DNA of 38,459 nucleotides from Psychrobacter sp. UBA5136 (GCF_002414005.1 NZ_DHYG01000020.1:1-38459), one strand, 5' to 3'; numbered from the stretch's first letter, positions 26,801 to 35,307 are shown. Notes: generated from the sequence alone by a model not told the origin. Numbers and translations are program-made.

Positions 26801-27104
26801 TGATGCCATTAATGGCACGGGTTTTGGTTTGACCTTGGGTATCCATAGCCGTATTGAAAACATCGCTGAGCATATTGAGCGTCGTGCCTTTGTCGGTAAC
26901 ACTTATATTAACCGTAATCAAATCGGTGCAGTCGTCAACGTTCAACCGTTTGGTGGTTGCGGTTTGTCTGGAACGGGCCCAAAAGCTGGCGGTCCGCATT
27001 ACGTTGCTCGTTTGATGCAGCTACGCACCGAGTCGGTTATTACTGAGCCGAAAACTGTGGTAACCAATACCACCGAATCACTCACGCAAACCCAAATCGC
27101 ATAA
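23835..27104 (+). CDS. putA: Bifunctional proline dehydrogenase / P5C dehydrogenase PutA (core, without C-terminal domain)
   Basis: 1089 residues. The N-terminal half is the FAD-dependent proline dehydrogenase barrel: RLVKGAYWDTEIKLAQQKGL (near 370), QFATHNAHTLASI and RIYAPVGAHKDLLPYLVRRL. The C-terminal half is the NAD-dependent aldehyde dehydrogenase: FVCISPWNFPLAIYTGQIMA, general base Glu833 in AETGGQ and nucleophile Cys867 in GQRCSA, ending shortly after FGGCGLSGTGPKAGGPHYVA. Together they oxidise proline to glutamate with channelled P5C. No ribbon-helix-helix domain is seen at the N-terminus, so it is not a self-regulating (type C) PutA. The large C-terminal domain of type B/C PutAs is absent here but is encoded by the next gene, 11 bp downstream, whose AAGGAG overlaps this stop codon. 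Confidence 0.96.
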   Translation: MNPVDQFTPQEPILFNPLDILKPAYLTQSASELFSRISPLYSVDEERWLADLLPLAKPTDAEREGAATQTRQLVEHVRNDGKAVKMVDSLLLEYSLDTQEGILLMSLAEALIRVPDNYTADALIHDKMSVADWKKHIKNDNGFIVNASTWGMMMTGRVVSIDRDTTAAGFLDRMTKKMGEPVIRSAMQKAMRIMGHQFVLGETIEGANKNSQPYRNKGYTYSFDMLGEAAITHKDAEKYFNDYLHAIKATASIKVKEGMPKPSVSIKLSALHPRYEATQEAQVMGLLRQRCLLLIEAARAVNVDISIDAEEADRLEISLKLFESLYRDNLTAGWDGLGLVVQGYSKRAIAVLTWLARLATEVGDRIPVRLVKGAYWDTEIKLAQQKGLSGYPVWTRKEGTDTAYLACARFLLSEHLRGLIWPQFATHNAHTLASIMTMSTHKEFEFQRLHGMGDALYDHILQSYKIPVRIYAPVGAHKDLLPYLVRRLLENGANSSFVHQLLDKSYPIDKLTVHPYDKLLANATLHNPDIPLPLDIYGSRRASFGPNIFVESQWLPFKAAIDSHLHKTWSATSVINGKAVDAHKVEDNSEKLASQTVRAPWNHEVIAGEVTYANADIAQQAIDAAIAGQSAWQTVPAAKRAAILRKVADLYEENYAELMALCQIEAGKTMQDGIDEIKEAVDFCRFYADEAERLDAKVYEFTDLAGKQSRQVYRPRGTFVCISPWNFPLAIYTGQIMAALAAGNTVVAKPAEQTSLIAHFAVQLMYQAGVPTDALQFVVGAGEVGGTLTAADNIAGVIFTGSTQTAQHINQSLNQQVNVDAKTSAELPVLIAETGGQNAMVVDSTALPEQVVKDAVLSAFGSAGQRCSACRILCVQEEVADNLIELLQGTMAELVVGNPLYAATDVGPVIDADAKQSLEAHIERMAAEPTATVLAQTPMSASSVVSAEHSTFVLPTAIEVKSIDVIGGEHFGPILHVLRYQARDLNKLIDAINGTGFGLTLGIHSRIENIAEHIERRAFVGNTYINRNQIGAVVNVQPFGGCGLSGTGPKAGGPHYVARLMQLRTESVITEPKTVVTNTTESLTQTQIA

Positions 27105-27115
27105 GGAGTAGCAAG

Positions 27116-27808
27116 ATGGCGAATGAATTTAAAAAGAACCATGCCCAAGTTTGTGAAGCTTGGCGGCTACTAAGCGCCGTAGAGCGGGCAACTTATCTAC
27201 AGGCGGCTATTCCTAAATTGGCTCTCCTCACCGGCGATGCCAGCAAAGCCAAGCGTTTATTTACGCATTTATTAAATGCCGCACCCATGCTCGATGGCGT
27301 ACAGCGTATGACGGGTGCAACGGGTGAGTCCAATGATTTGTATGTGACTGCGCGCGGAAAAACCATGGTTATCGGCGGCGAATCTGCCCGTGCGATGGCG
27401 GTACTTGGTCAGCTAGTCGCGGCTTTACTGACTGGCAACGAGGTGATACTCCATTGTCCAAGTCAGGATGAGATGTGTGTTGAAGCGGCAAAAATACTGC
27501 ATGACACGGGCGTCAGCGATGACGTGTTAAGCGTTGCCAATGACTCGCAAACAATTACGCTGTTATATATCGATCGATTGGCGCAAGTTGCGGTCGCCGG
27601 TAACCAAAGCGAAGTGCAAGCTATCAGCCAAGAGCTTGCTAAAACCGATGGTATCTTAACGCAGGTCATTGCGGTGACTGATATGGACGGGATGTCAGAG
27701 ATGCTAACGCCCGATTATCTCTATCGCTTTGTCACTGAGCGGGTAAGGACGATTAACACCACAGCGATTGGTGGTAATGCCAGCTTGCTTGAGCTTGGCA
27801 CAGAGTAA
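27116..27808 (+). CDS. Stand-alone PutA C-terminal (ALDH-superfamily-like) domain protein
   Basis: 230 residues. By recognition it matches the C-terminal domain of long PutAs: TGATGESNDLYVTARGKTMV (66-85) corresponds to E. coli PutA PGPTGERNTWTLLPRERVLC, GQLVAALLTGNEVI to the following helix, and the end RTINTTAIGGNASLLELG (211-228) to SLSVNTAAAGGNASLMTIG. Order and spacing are also preserved relative to the end of the PutA core. It has a strong ribosome binding site (AAGGAG, 7 bases before ATG) and a different frame from putA, so it is a true separate gene. In fused PutAs this domain helps close the substrate tunnel and has no catalytic residues of its own; here it would have to act in trans (inference). 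Would easily be annotated as hypothetical. Confidence 0.85.
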   Translation: MANEFKKNHAQVCEAWRLLSAVERATYLQAAIPKLALLTGDASKAKRLFTHLLNAAPMLDGVQRMTGATGESNDLYVTARGKTMVIGGESARAMAVLGQLVAALLTGNEVILHCPSQDEMCVEAAKILHDTGVSDDVLSVANDSQTITLLYIDRLAQVAVAGNQSEVQAISQELAKTDGILTQVIAVTDMDGMSEMLTPDYLYRFVTERVRTINTTAIGGNASLLELGTE

Positions 27809-27869
27809 TCGCTAAAAGATTAGGTAAATATCGTTAATTCTAAATAAAAAAGCTAGCATCGTAGAAGTG

Positions 27870-27926
27870 ACGGTCAGTCACTATTTTCCAATCAATTTGG
27901 TGAATGGTTGCTGGCCGTTTTTTTTG
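27870..27926 (+). terminator. Terminator of the put operon
   Basis: The stem 27870-27878 with 27910-27918 (two G-U pairs) encloses a loop with a small inner hairpin (CCAA/TTGG) and is followed by eight T's. Confidence 0.7.
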
Positions 27927-28030
27927 TTTCTGTTATTTCTTTAAGACTAAAAAAATTAAACATGTTAGCTTATTAAGCGTATTTTCCAAAAAAATTCGGG
28001 CTTTTAGACAAAATAATGTGCTTTTTTGAG

Positions 28031-28060
28031 TTGTAAATGAAATAAAGTTAGTGCTAATAT
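28031..28060 (+). promoter_or_regulatory. Candidate promoter for xdhA operon
   Basis: TTGTAA (28031-28036), an 18-bp spacer and TAATAT (28055-28060). Transcription would start near 28067 and give a leader of about 470 nt before xdhA. Inferred from consensus only. Confidence 0.4.
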
Positions 28061-28077
28061 AAGTTAACCGTTTAGTC

Positions 28078-28098
28078 AGCATTTATTCATTAAATGCT
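28078..28098. promoter_or_regulatory. Perfect inverted repeat, candidate operator
   Basis: AGCATTTA-TTCAT-TAAATGCT: 8-bp perfect arms with a 5-bp centre, just downstream of the candidate promoter, where a repressor would block transcription. The regulator is unknown. Confidence 0.45.
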
Positions 28099-28157
28099 AA
28101 TCGACAGCTTCAATACGGAATGTTGAGGTACTTTAAGCTAAAAAAGGAGTGTTACCC

Positions 28158-28190
28158 ATGCTTATATTCTCCGATTTTCCAATTGGGTAG
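28158..28190 (+). CDS. Possible 10-residue leader peptide
   Basis: ATG at 28158 is preceded by AAAAAGGAG with 8-base spacing, one of the best ribosome binding sites in the window, but the frame closes after MLIFSDFPIG at TAG 28188-28190. TACCCA at 28153-28158 and TGGGTA at 28184-28189 can pair, enclosing the frame and covering the start. It could be a leader peptide controlling xdhA, or the remnant of a lost gene. Not demonstrated. Confidence 0.35.
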   Translation: MLIFSDFPIG

Positions 28191-28538
28191 TTAGCCGCGC
28201 TTATACCCAAACCTTTATCACCGCTTTACGATTTACCGATAGTATTTATAAATGCTTGGTAAATTGAAAAGTTCAAACCGCAAACCGATTAAGCCTGAGC
28301 AAGTCAGTAGTCAGATAGGCAGTCAGCTTATTCAATACACTTATAACTATCAGTATTGATGTAGGTATGATGATCGTCATCGTATAAATTTTATTAACAT
28401 GATAATTGAATACTACCTTAGGGCAGTGTCGTGATGGACGCCTGACCTTCGTTAATATTGATTGTTAACATTTTATTATTCGATTTCAGATAAAACTAAA
28501 ATTTTATCTTCCTTTTATTCTGACAGCCGAGCGTTGCT

Positions 28539-30167
28539 ATGATTCGTTTTTATTTAAACGGTCAGTACAAACAAATCACTGACCTAAACCCGAACACCAC
28601 CGTTCTTGAGTATCTACGCCTCCATGAAAAGCAAACCGATACCAAAGAAGGCTGCGGTAGTGGTGACTGCGGCGCCTGTACTATCATGGTGCAGCGCTTG
28701 CCCACTCATGATGCAGACCCAGCTACTCAAACCCCTTTTTATACCCTCAATTCTTGTATCACGCTATTGTCGTTAATGGATGGTCATCATCTCATGACGG
28801 CCGCTTATATCGCGGATAATCCTGCCAATCATCCAGATCGCGCCTTGTTGCACCCAGCCCAGCAAGCCATGGTCGATTGTCACGGTTCGCAGTGTGGCTT
28901 TTGTACGCCTGGATTTGTCATGACGCTGGCGAGTGCTTATGAAAACCATCGTTTGCAAACAGTGGCAGGGTCGGCGACTGGCGATCTTAGCTACGATGAC
29001 ATTGTCGCGTCAATATCAGGCAATCTGTGCCGCTGCACCGGCTATCGTCCTATTATCGATGCTGGGTTAGCGATGGGTAAAATCGGCAAGCAGCGCGATG
29101 CTGAGCAAGTAGTTGCCAAAGATTTAACGATAAAACTTGCGACGGATGCGATGGCAAATAGTAAACATGCCGCTACAAATGCCAGCAATACTATCGCGCC
29201 TGCGCTTACTCAAGCATCACGCAAACTGTTTATTCCGCAGTCCATTGACGAGCTCAATCAGGTGTTAGCAGCGCATCCAAACGCGACTATTTGGGCGGGC
29301 GGGACCGATTTGGGCTTAAGTGTGACCCAGCACTTGGTCGATCATGAAGTGATTGTGCAATTATCGGCGATTGAGGCGCTAAAAGCTTGGTCACTTACGG
29401 ATGTCAATACGTCCACTGAAAAGCAAACAGCAAAACCCTCTTTAGTGCTGGGCGCTGGTATGAGCTATAAGCAAATGCTGCCTGTCCTTAAAGAATATTT
29501 TCCGAGCTTTGCCGATTTATTTGAACGCATTGCCTCACCGCAAATCCGCAACATGGGTACCATCGGCGGTAATATCGCTAATGCGTCACCGATTGGTGAT
29601 CTACCGCCGGTTTTATTAGCATTAGATGCGCATATTCATCTGCGTCACTGCGCGGCTATTGACGATAGCGGTGCTGATGAAGAGGCTTATACTGATGAGC
29701 TCATACCTTTACAAGCCTTCTTTTTGGATTATAAAAAGACCAAACTGCGCGCTGGCAGTTATATCGTCGCCTTGCATATTCCGCTGATGCAAGACCATCA
29801 GCATCTATACATTCATAAAATTAGTAAGCGATATGAAGACGATATTTCTGCCTGTCTATTGGCAGCGAGAATCGATTTGTCAGCAGATGGTATGACGGTT
29901 AAAAATGCAAAATTCGGACTTGGCGGTATGGCGGCGATTCCTTTATTGGCGACACATTGTCAGCAAGCGCTTATTGGACAATCTGCCGAAGTTGCCAGTT
30001 TTGCGGCGGCCGCGCAAATGCTGGCAAAGGATGTCTCACCCATGACTGACGTTAGAGCCAGCCGTGAGTATCGTATGCATGTCGTGCAGCGCTTAATGCT
30101 TAAATGCGGTAAGCAATTGGTAGTAGATACACAACCCTGTGAGCGCTTAATGTTTATCGCCATTTAA
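28539..30167 (+). CDS. xdhA: Xanthine dehydrogenase small subunit (2Fe-2S and FAD domains) XdhA
   Basis: 542 residues. The N-terminal plant-type ferredoxin domain has GCGSGDCGACTIMV, then the second [2Fe-2S] domain has CGSQCGFCTPGFVMTLASAY and ISGNLCRCTGYRPII, supplying eight cluster cysteines. The FAD domain follows from about residue 225: WAGGTDLGLSV and IRNMGTIGGNIANASPIGDL. This is the XdhA subunit of the bacterial two-subunit xanthine dehydrogenase (as in Rhodobacter), passing electrons from the molybdenum centre to NAD. Length fits the family (about 460-500 plus short inserts). Followed by xdhB after 24 bp, with a GAGAG ribosome binding site. Confidence 0.95.
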   Translation: MIRFYLNGQYKQITDLNPNTTVLEYLRLHEKQTDTKEGCGSGDCGACTIMVQRLPTHDADPATQTPFYTLNSCITLLSLMDGHHLMTAAYIADNPANHPDRALLHPAQQAMVDCHGSQCGFCTPGFVMTLASAYENHRLQTVAGSATGDLSYDDIVASISGNLCRCTGYRPIIDAGLAMGKIGKQRDAEQVVAKDLTIKLATDAMANSKHAATNASNTIAPALTQASRKLFIPQSIDELNQVLAAHPNATIWAGGTDLGLSVTQHLVDHEVIVQLSAIEALKAWSLTDVNTSTEKQTAKPSLVLGAGMSYKQMLPVLKEYFPSFADLFERIASPQIRNMGTIGGNIANASPIGDLPPVLLALDAHIHLRHCAAIDDSGADEEAYTDELIPLQAFFLDYKKTKLRAGSYIVALHIPLMQDHQHLYIHKISKRYEDDISACLLAARIDLSADGMTVKNAKFGLGGMAAIPLLATHCQQALIGQSAEVASFAAAAQMLAKDVSPMTDVRASREYRMHVVQRLMLKCGKQLVVDTQPCERLMFIAI

Positions 30168-30191
30168 AAAAGAATATAAGAGAGAGCCATC

Positions 30192-32762
30192 ATGAGTCAT
30201 CATTCTTCATTGTTTGACAGTTATAGTGTGCGCCGAGTACGGCCGCCTAAAAATAAAATCGGCACCGAAGCCAAGCATGATAGTGCTATTAGTCATGTGA
30301 TGGGAACGGCCACCTACGTCGATGATATGCTAAAACCGCAAAGCACCCTACATTTGGCCGTTGGTAAAAGCGCCCATGCCCATGCACGTGTCTTAAATAT
30401 GGATTTGAGTGCGGTAAGAGCAGCGGACGGGGTAGTTGATGTCATTACTTTTCAAGATTTACCTGCCAAAACTGATATCGGGCCCGTGTTCGATGGCGAT
30501 CCATTAATGGTAGATAAAGTCACAGAATATGTGGGACAAACCTTGTTTGCAGTCGTCGCGACCAGTCACCGTGCCGCCAAAAAAGCGGTGCTAAATGCGG
30601 TGGTAGAGTATGAGCCTTTAGCCGCTATTTTGACTATCGATGAGGCGTTAGAGCAAGAGCAGTTTGTGCGTCCCAGCCATTTTATGCAGCGCGGCGATAC
30701 CGTAGCCGCCCTCGATACCGCAGCGACACGCATTGCAGGGCATATTCATATGCTTGGCCAAGAGCACTTTTATCTTGAGGGGCAAGTGTCATACGTTGTA
30801 CCGTGCGACGATGGCGGACTTGAAGTTTATACCTCATCGCAGCATCCAAGTGAAGTGCAGCAGCTGGTTGCCGAAGTGGTGGATCTGCCGTTTCATGCGG
30901 TGACTACCATTGTGCGCCGCATGGGCGGTGGTTTTGGTGGTAAGGAGACGCAGGCAGCGGCTTGGGCGTGTCTGTGCGGTATTGTGGCCAAACGCCATAA
31001 TGTGCCAGTCAGTATGCGCTTAGATCGGCAAGATGACATGGTGGTGACGGGCAAACGTCACGAGTTTTCCAACCGTTACGAAGTCGGCGTCGATGAGGAC
31101 GGAAAAGTACTTGGCGTCGATATGCAGCTGTCAGGACTATGCGGTTATTCGCCCGATTTGTCCGATGCCATCGTCGATCGTGCGATGTTTCACTGTGATA
31201 ATGCCTACTATTATCCGGCCGTGCAGGTAGCAGGGCACCGCTGTAAGACCCATACGGTATCTAACACCGCTTATCGCGGTTTTGGCGGGCCACAAGGTTT
31301 GCTAACCGCTGAATATATGATGGATCATATCGCCTATACCTTAGGAAAAGATCCGTTGCAAGTGCGTTTGGCGAATCTCTATCAAAATGGCCAAAGTACG
31401 CACTATGGTCAGCCGATTGAGCATTTTGATTTGGCGACTCTTATGCAGACGCTAGCAGATGACAATGATTACGCTACGCGTCGTCAACAAATCATCGAAG
31501 CCAATAAAAAAGCCGCCGCAGAAGGTAACGATAAGCGCTGGGGTTTGGCTCTAACGCCTGTCAAATTCGGTATTTCATTTACCGTGCAAACGCTCAATCA
31601 AGCGGGCGCCTTAGTGCTTATCTATACCGATGGGACGATTCAGGTCAATCATGGCGGCACCGAGATGGGACAAGGGCTATATATTAAAATTGCCCAAATC
31701 GTCGCCAATGAATTCGATGTTGATTTAGATACCGTCAAAGCAACGGCTACCCGTACCGATAAAGTGCCAAATACCTCACCGACCGCTGCTTCATCGGGTA
31801 CAGATATGAATGGTAAAGCGGCGCAAAATGCCTGTATTACCATTAAAAATCGCTTGCTCGAATTTGCCGCCGAGCACTTTCAAGTAAATGCCGAAGACAT
31901 CAAATTTGAGCGCAATCACGTTCATATCGGTACTAAAGAAGTGCTTACCTTTGCAGAGTTTGTTTTGCTGGCTTATCAGCACCGTATCAGCTTGTCTTCG
32001 ACTGGTTATTATAAAACGCCCAAGATATTTTATGACCGCTCAAAAGCGTGGGGCCGACCCTTCTTTTACTTTGCTTTGGGCGCCGCCTGTGCTGAGGTTG
32101 AGATTGACACCTTAACAGGAGAGTACAAGGTGCTGCGCTGCGATATCTTGCACGATGTCGGACAATCGATTAACCCTGCTGTCGATATCGGTCAGATTGA
32201 AGGCGCCTTTGTACAAGGCATGGGCTGGCTGACGTCGGAAGAGCTTATTTGGGATAAAAAAGGCAAGCTGGCTTCTAACAGTCCGGCTAATTATAAGATT
32301 CCAACCGCCCATGATTTGCCTAAACAATGGAGCGTCAAACTGTTCGACCGTAAAAATGAAGAGCAGACCATTTATAATTCTAAAGCCGTTGGTGAGCCAC
32401 CATTTATGCTAGCGGCAAGCGTTTGGTGTGCAATTAATAATGCCATCGCAAGCTTGGGCGATTATAAGAAAAACCCAGAGCTAACCATGCCTGCGACGCC
32501 AGAGGCGGTACTAAAAGCCGTGATGCGCATGCAAAATCAAGCGTGGGAAATTGCTTCTAAACCAGATAGCGAAACCATTGAAAGCTTAACGCCAGCTGAT
32601 GACGACTGCGGTATCGATGATGATCGCGTACTGCCGCAGCAAGTACCGCATGGTAAAGATGTCGCGCCGCCAGAGTCTGAAGGGCAATTGTTTGATGAGC
32701 AGCCTGAGGCGATAGACAATCCTAATGTGTCAACGGCTCGAGGGCCTGCGCACAGTGAATAA
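30192..32762 (+). CDS. xdhB: Xanthine dehydrogenase molybdopterin-binding subunit XdhB
   Basis: 856 residues. The aldehyde oxidase/xanthine dehydrogenase a/b hammerhead comes first (ISHVMGTATYVDDMLKP), then molybdopterin-binding motifs: GQEHFYLEGQVSYVVP, RRMGGGFGGKETQAAAWACL, the segment ending YRGFGGPQGLLTAEYMMDHI, and GGTEMGQGLYIKIAQIVANE. The C-terminal segment has KAVGEPPFMLAASVWCAINN, with the catalytic Glu in GEPP. It hydroxylates hypoxanthine and xanthine to urate. The tail of about 70 residues is acidic and poorly conserved. The stop overlaps the likely GTG start of xdhC by 8 bp. Confidence 0.95.
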   Translation: MSHHSSLFDSYSVRRVRPPKNKIGTEAKHDSAISHVMGTATYVDDMLKPQSTLHLAVGKSAHAHARVLNMDLSAVRAADGVVDVITFQDLPAKTDIGPVFDGDPLMVDKVTEYVGQTLFAVVATSHRAAKKAVLNAVVEYEPLAAILTIDEALEQEQFVRPSHFMQRGDTVAALDTAATRIAGHIHMLGQEHFYLEGQVSYVVPCDDGGLEVYTSSQHPSEVQQLVAEVVDLPFHAVTTIVRRMGGGFGGKETQAAAWACLCGIVAKRHNVPVSMRLDRQDDMVVTGKRHEFSNRYEVGVDEDGKVLGVDMQLSGLCGYSPDLSDAIVDRAMFHCDNAYYYPAVQVAGHRCKTHTVSNTAYRGFGGPQGLLTAEYMMDHIAYTLGKDPLQVRLANLYQNGQSTHYGQPIEHFDLATLMQTLADDNDYATRRQQIIEANKKAAAEGNDKRWGLALTPVKFGISFTVQTLNQAGALVLIYTDGTIQVNHGGTEMGQGLYIKIAQIVANEFDVDLDTVKATATRTDKVPNTSPTAASSGTDMNGKAAQNACITIKNRLLEFAAEHFQVNAEDIKFERNHVHIGTKEVLTFAEFVLLAYQHRISLSSTGYYKTPKIFYDRSKAWGRPFFYFALGAACAEVEIDTLTGEYKVLRCDILHDVGQSINPAVDIGQIEGAFVQGMGWLTSEELIWDKKGKLASNSPANYKIPTAHDLPKQWSVKLFDRKNEEQTIYNSKAVGEPPFMLAASVWCAINNAIASLGDYKKNPELTMPATPEAVLKAVMRMQNQAWEIASKPDSETIESLTPADDDCGIDDDRVLPQQVPHGKDVAPPESEGQLFDEQPEAIDNPNVSTARGPAHSE

Positions 32763-33741
32763 GTCATTATCGCCAAAAACGCCGACGCGTTGGTATGATG
32801 GTCTTGCAAAGTACCAGCAGCAGGGTGTTGCCCATGTGTTGGCGACGGTCGTTGCCGTAAATGGCTCAGCACCCCGAGCGCTACAATCTAAAATGATTGT
32901 CACGCTGGATGGCTGCTGCGATACGTTGGGCGGCGGTAGTTTGGAACATGACGTGACGATAACGGCGCGGCAACTGCTAAATGGAGAGCTGGATCCAAAC
33001 GAGTCAAGAGGCTTTAAGCCACTAAAAGCAGGCAGGTCTGAAAAGGCACACGCCGTACGCCGCGATGCCGTCTACACCAAGCATTATCCACTGGGTGCTA
33101 CGCTAGCCCAGTGCTGCGGTGGTAGCGTCACCGTGATGTTTGAATGTTTTAATGTAACGCCGCCCATGTCGCTGTTGGTATTTGGTGGCGGGCACGTAGC
33201 CGCCGCATTAATGACTATCCTTGCTGAGCTGCCTTGCCAAGTGGACTGGGTAGACAGCCGCGCTGAGATGTTTGAGCGATACTTGAGTCGTGACTCTAAC
33301 ACGGCAGACGGACAAGTGACTTATCAATTGCCAGCGCATATTCGCCCGCATGTTGATGAAGACCCTGTTGATTTTATTCGCCCATTTGTGACGAATAGCG
33401 CTCGTAGGCTATCAACCGCTAAAGGTACGCAGTATTTTATCTTGGTCATGACCCATGATCATAGCCTTGATTTTGAATTGGTGCGCGCTACGTTAGATTG
33501 CTTGTTAGCAGCTGATTCAAAGACTGAATTAAATGAAAAAATTGCAAAGCCTTATATTGGTTGTATCAGCTCGGCAACCAAAGCCAAGCGCTTTAAAGAT
33601 CGGTTGCTGCAGCGTGGTTACAGTGAGAAAGTCATTAATAAGTTAACGATGCCGATTGGTCTTGAGATTGGCGGTAAAGAGCCAATGGCGGTCGCTGTGT
33701 CTATCGCTGGTCAAATTTTGCAGCTTTATCACAAATCATAA
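32755..33741 (+). CDS. xdhC: Xanthine dehydrogenase accessory protein XdhC
   Basis: 328 residues from GTG 32755, which overlaps the xdhB stop and has GAGGG about 10 bases upstream; an ATG at 32725 would add 10 residues but overlaps more and has a poor ribosome binding site. The N-terminal XdhC/CoxI domain is clear (HVLATVVAVNGSAPRALQSK, DTLGGGSLEHDV). The C-terminal Rossmann-like XdhC_C domain has SLLVFGGGHVAAALMTILAE, VMTHDHSLDFELV and YIGCISSATKAKRFKDRL. It binds sulfurated molybdenum cofactor and inserts it into XdhB. Located, as usual, directly after xdhAB. Confidence 0.92.
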   Translation: MNKSLSPKTPTRWYDGLAKYQQQGVAHVLATVVAVNGSAPRALQSKMIVTLDGCCDTLGGGSLEHDVTITARQLLNGELDPNESRGFKPLKAGRSEKAHAVRRDAVYTKHYPLGATLAQCCGGSVTVMFECFNVTPPMSLLVFGGGHVAAALMTILAELPCQVDWVDSRAEMFERYLSRDSNTADGQVTYQLPAHIRPHVDEDPVDFIRPFVTNSARRLSTAKGTQYFILVMTHDHSLDFELVRATLDCLLAADSKTELNEKIAKPYIGCISSATKAKRFKDRLLQRGYSEKVINKLTMPIGLEIGGKEPMAVAVSIAGQILQLYHKS

Positions 33742-33822
33742 ATCATAAATCATATTAATGCTAACCCACATTCACTGATAGAACTTTTATTGCCTTCTAC
33801 TTTATTTAGGTGAGATTCCTTT

Positions 33823-35256
33823 ATGACCATACATATTTATCAAGCACGCCTGCTGCATTACCTGACCGAAGAGAATCTGGTCGAAAGAGAAAAAAGTACC
33901 AACGCTAATGATTCAAATACCCGTGATGCAAAAATGACGGTGGTAGATAAAAACGCCGTATTGCTGCCCGTCATTGCAGGCGTCAATGTTTATCCTGAGT
34001 ATATTGCCGAAGGCGCGCTCGTGGTCGATGACGTAAGCGGTCGCGTGCTAGATTATGGTAGTAAAAAAGTCATAATGGCGCAGTATGCCAGTAGCAGTGC
34101 TCAAGAGGGCAAAGCGCGCGTACAGATTCACGATTATCAAGACAGGCTGATTATGCCAGGCTTTATCGATACCCACGTACACTATCCGCAGATAGATATG
34201 ATTGCCGCGTTTGGTGAGCAATTGCTTGATTGGCTGAACAATTATACCTTTGTCACCGAAGCCAATTTTGGTGATCCAAAGGTTGCGCACGACACCTCTA
34301 AGTTTTTTTTAAACCAGCTGCTTGCCAATGGCACGACCAGTGCTTTGGTGTTTTCAACCAGTCATCCTGAGTCGGTTGAAGCGTTCTTTGAAGAAAGTAC
34401 TTGCCTCAATACGCGCATGATTACGGGTAATGTCTTGATGGATCAAAACGCGCCTGAGCATCTGTGTGTGCCGACTGAGCAGGGTATTCGTGACACGCAA
34501 AACATCATTGATAAATGGCATGAGCGCGGGCGTCAACATGTCGCGATTACGCCAAGATTTGCCATCACATCGACCCCAAAGCAGCTGCAAATGGCGGGTG
34601 AGCTATATCGCAGCTACGATACTGTGTATTTACAAACGCATTTGGCCGAGAACCTTGCTGAGATTGCTTTTGTACGCGAGCTTTATCCCAATCATAAAGG
34701 CTATCTCGACGTTTATCATGACTTGGGTCTATTGGGACGGCGAACGACGTTGGCACACGGTATTTACCTTGAAACGCCAGAGTATGAAGTACTGCGTGAT
34801 ACGGGCACCCAAATCGCCCATTGTCCAACGTCCAATTTGTTTTTGGGAAGTGGTTTGTTTGATTTGTCCAAAACCTTGAGCTATACCGGTGTGAGTATCG
34901 CCACTGACGTGGGCGCAGGAACCAGTTTGTCGATGTTGACCACGTTATCGGAAGCTTATAAGGTGCAACAATTACAGAGCAAGCCATTATCCGCGCATCA
35001 AGGTTTGTATCAGATTACGTTAGGCAATGCCCAGTCGCTATTATTAGACGATAAAATCGGTAATTTTATGCCTAATAAAGAAGCGGATTTTGTGGTGATA
35101 GACATGGGTGCGACAGAGTTACTTGCGCGCCGTATGACCCAGACGAAATCACTCGATGAGCAATTGTTTGTGCTAATGATGCTGGGCGATGATAGAGTGA
35201 TTGAAGAGACAATCATCGCTGGCGTGAGTCGCTATCAAAAAGCGAGCGCTGTTTAA
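33823..35256 (+). CDS. guaD: Guanine deaminase GuaD
   Basis: 477 residues, an amidohydrolase with the metal-binding motif PGFIDTHVHYPQIDMIAAFG, then LLDWLNNYTFVTEANFGDP, typical of guanine deaminases. Further ligands are in LQTHLAENLAEI, LAHGIYLETPEYE and the catalytic ATDVGAGTSLSMLTTLSEAY. It converts guanine to xanthine and ammonia, supplying substrate to XdhAB. It lies 81 bp after xdhC on the same strand and is probably in the same operon. Length is slightly above the E. coli enzyme (439) because of an N-terminal insertion around residues 20-40. Confidence 0.94.
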   Translation: MTIHIYQARLLHYLTEENLVEREKSTNANDSNTRDAKMTVVDKNAVLLPVIAGVNVYPEYIAEGALVVDDVSGRVLDYGSKKVIMAQYASSSAQEGKARVQIHDYQDRLIMPGFIDTHVHYPQIDMIAAFGEQLLDWLNNYTFVTEANFGDPKVAHDTSKFFLNQLLANGTTSALVFSTSHPESVEAFFEESTCLNTRMITGNVLMDQNAPEHLCVPTEQGIRDTQNIIDKWHERGRQHVAITPRFAITSTPKQLQMAGELYRSYDTVYLQTHLAENLAEIAFVRELYPNHKGYLDVYHDLGLLGRRTTLAHGIYLETPEYEVLRDTGTQIAHCPTSNLFLGSGLFDLSKTLSYTGVSIATDVGAGTSLSMLTTLSEAYKVQQLQSKPLSAHQGLYQITLGNAQSLLLDDKIGNFMPNKEADFVVIDMGATELLARRMTQTKSLDEQLFVLMMLGDDRVIEETIIAGVSRYQKASAV

Positions 35257-35307
35257 GATGCCCTAACAGAGAGCCAGTTTGTTTTGATGGAAAGTTTTTC
35301 AAATGTG

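Larger units (their letters stand above)
27809..28538. other. Leader and promoter region of the xdh-guaD operon
   Basis: 730 bp holding the put terminator, a candidate promoter (28031-28060), a perfect inverted repeat (28078-28098), a 10-codon ORF with a strong ribosome binding site (28158-28190) and further small hairpins (near 28240 and 28372). I see no conserved purine or molybdenum cofactor riboswitch core, though that cannot be excluded by eye. Confidence 0.5.

Noticed and set aside
27090..27130. Frameshift or sequencing error joining putA and the C-terminal domain gene
   Set aside because: The junction has a stop codon, a full AAGGAG, correct spacing and an ATG, which argues for two real genes. 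It still deserves checking in relatives.
28191..28538. Purine or molybdenum cofactor riboswitch before xdhA
   Set aside because: I could not find the conserved cores or a terminator/RBS-sequestering switch by eye; only simple hairpins were seen. A covariance-model search would decide.
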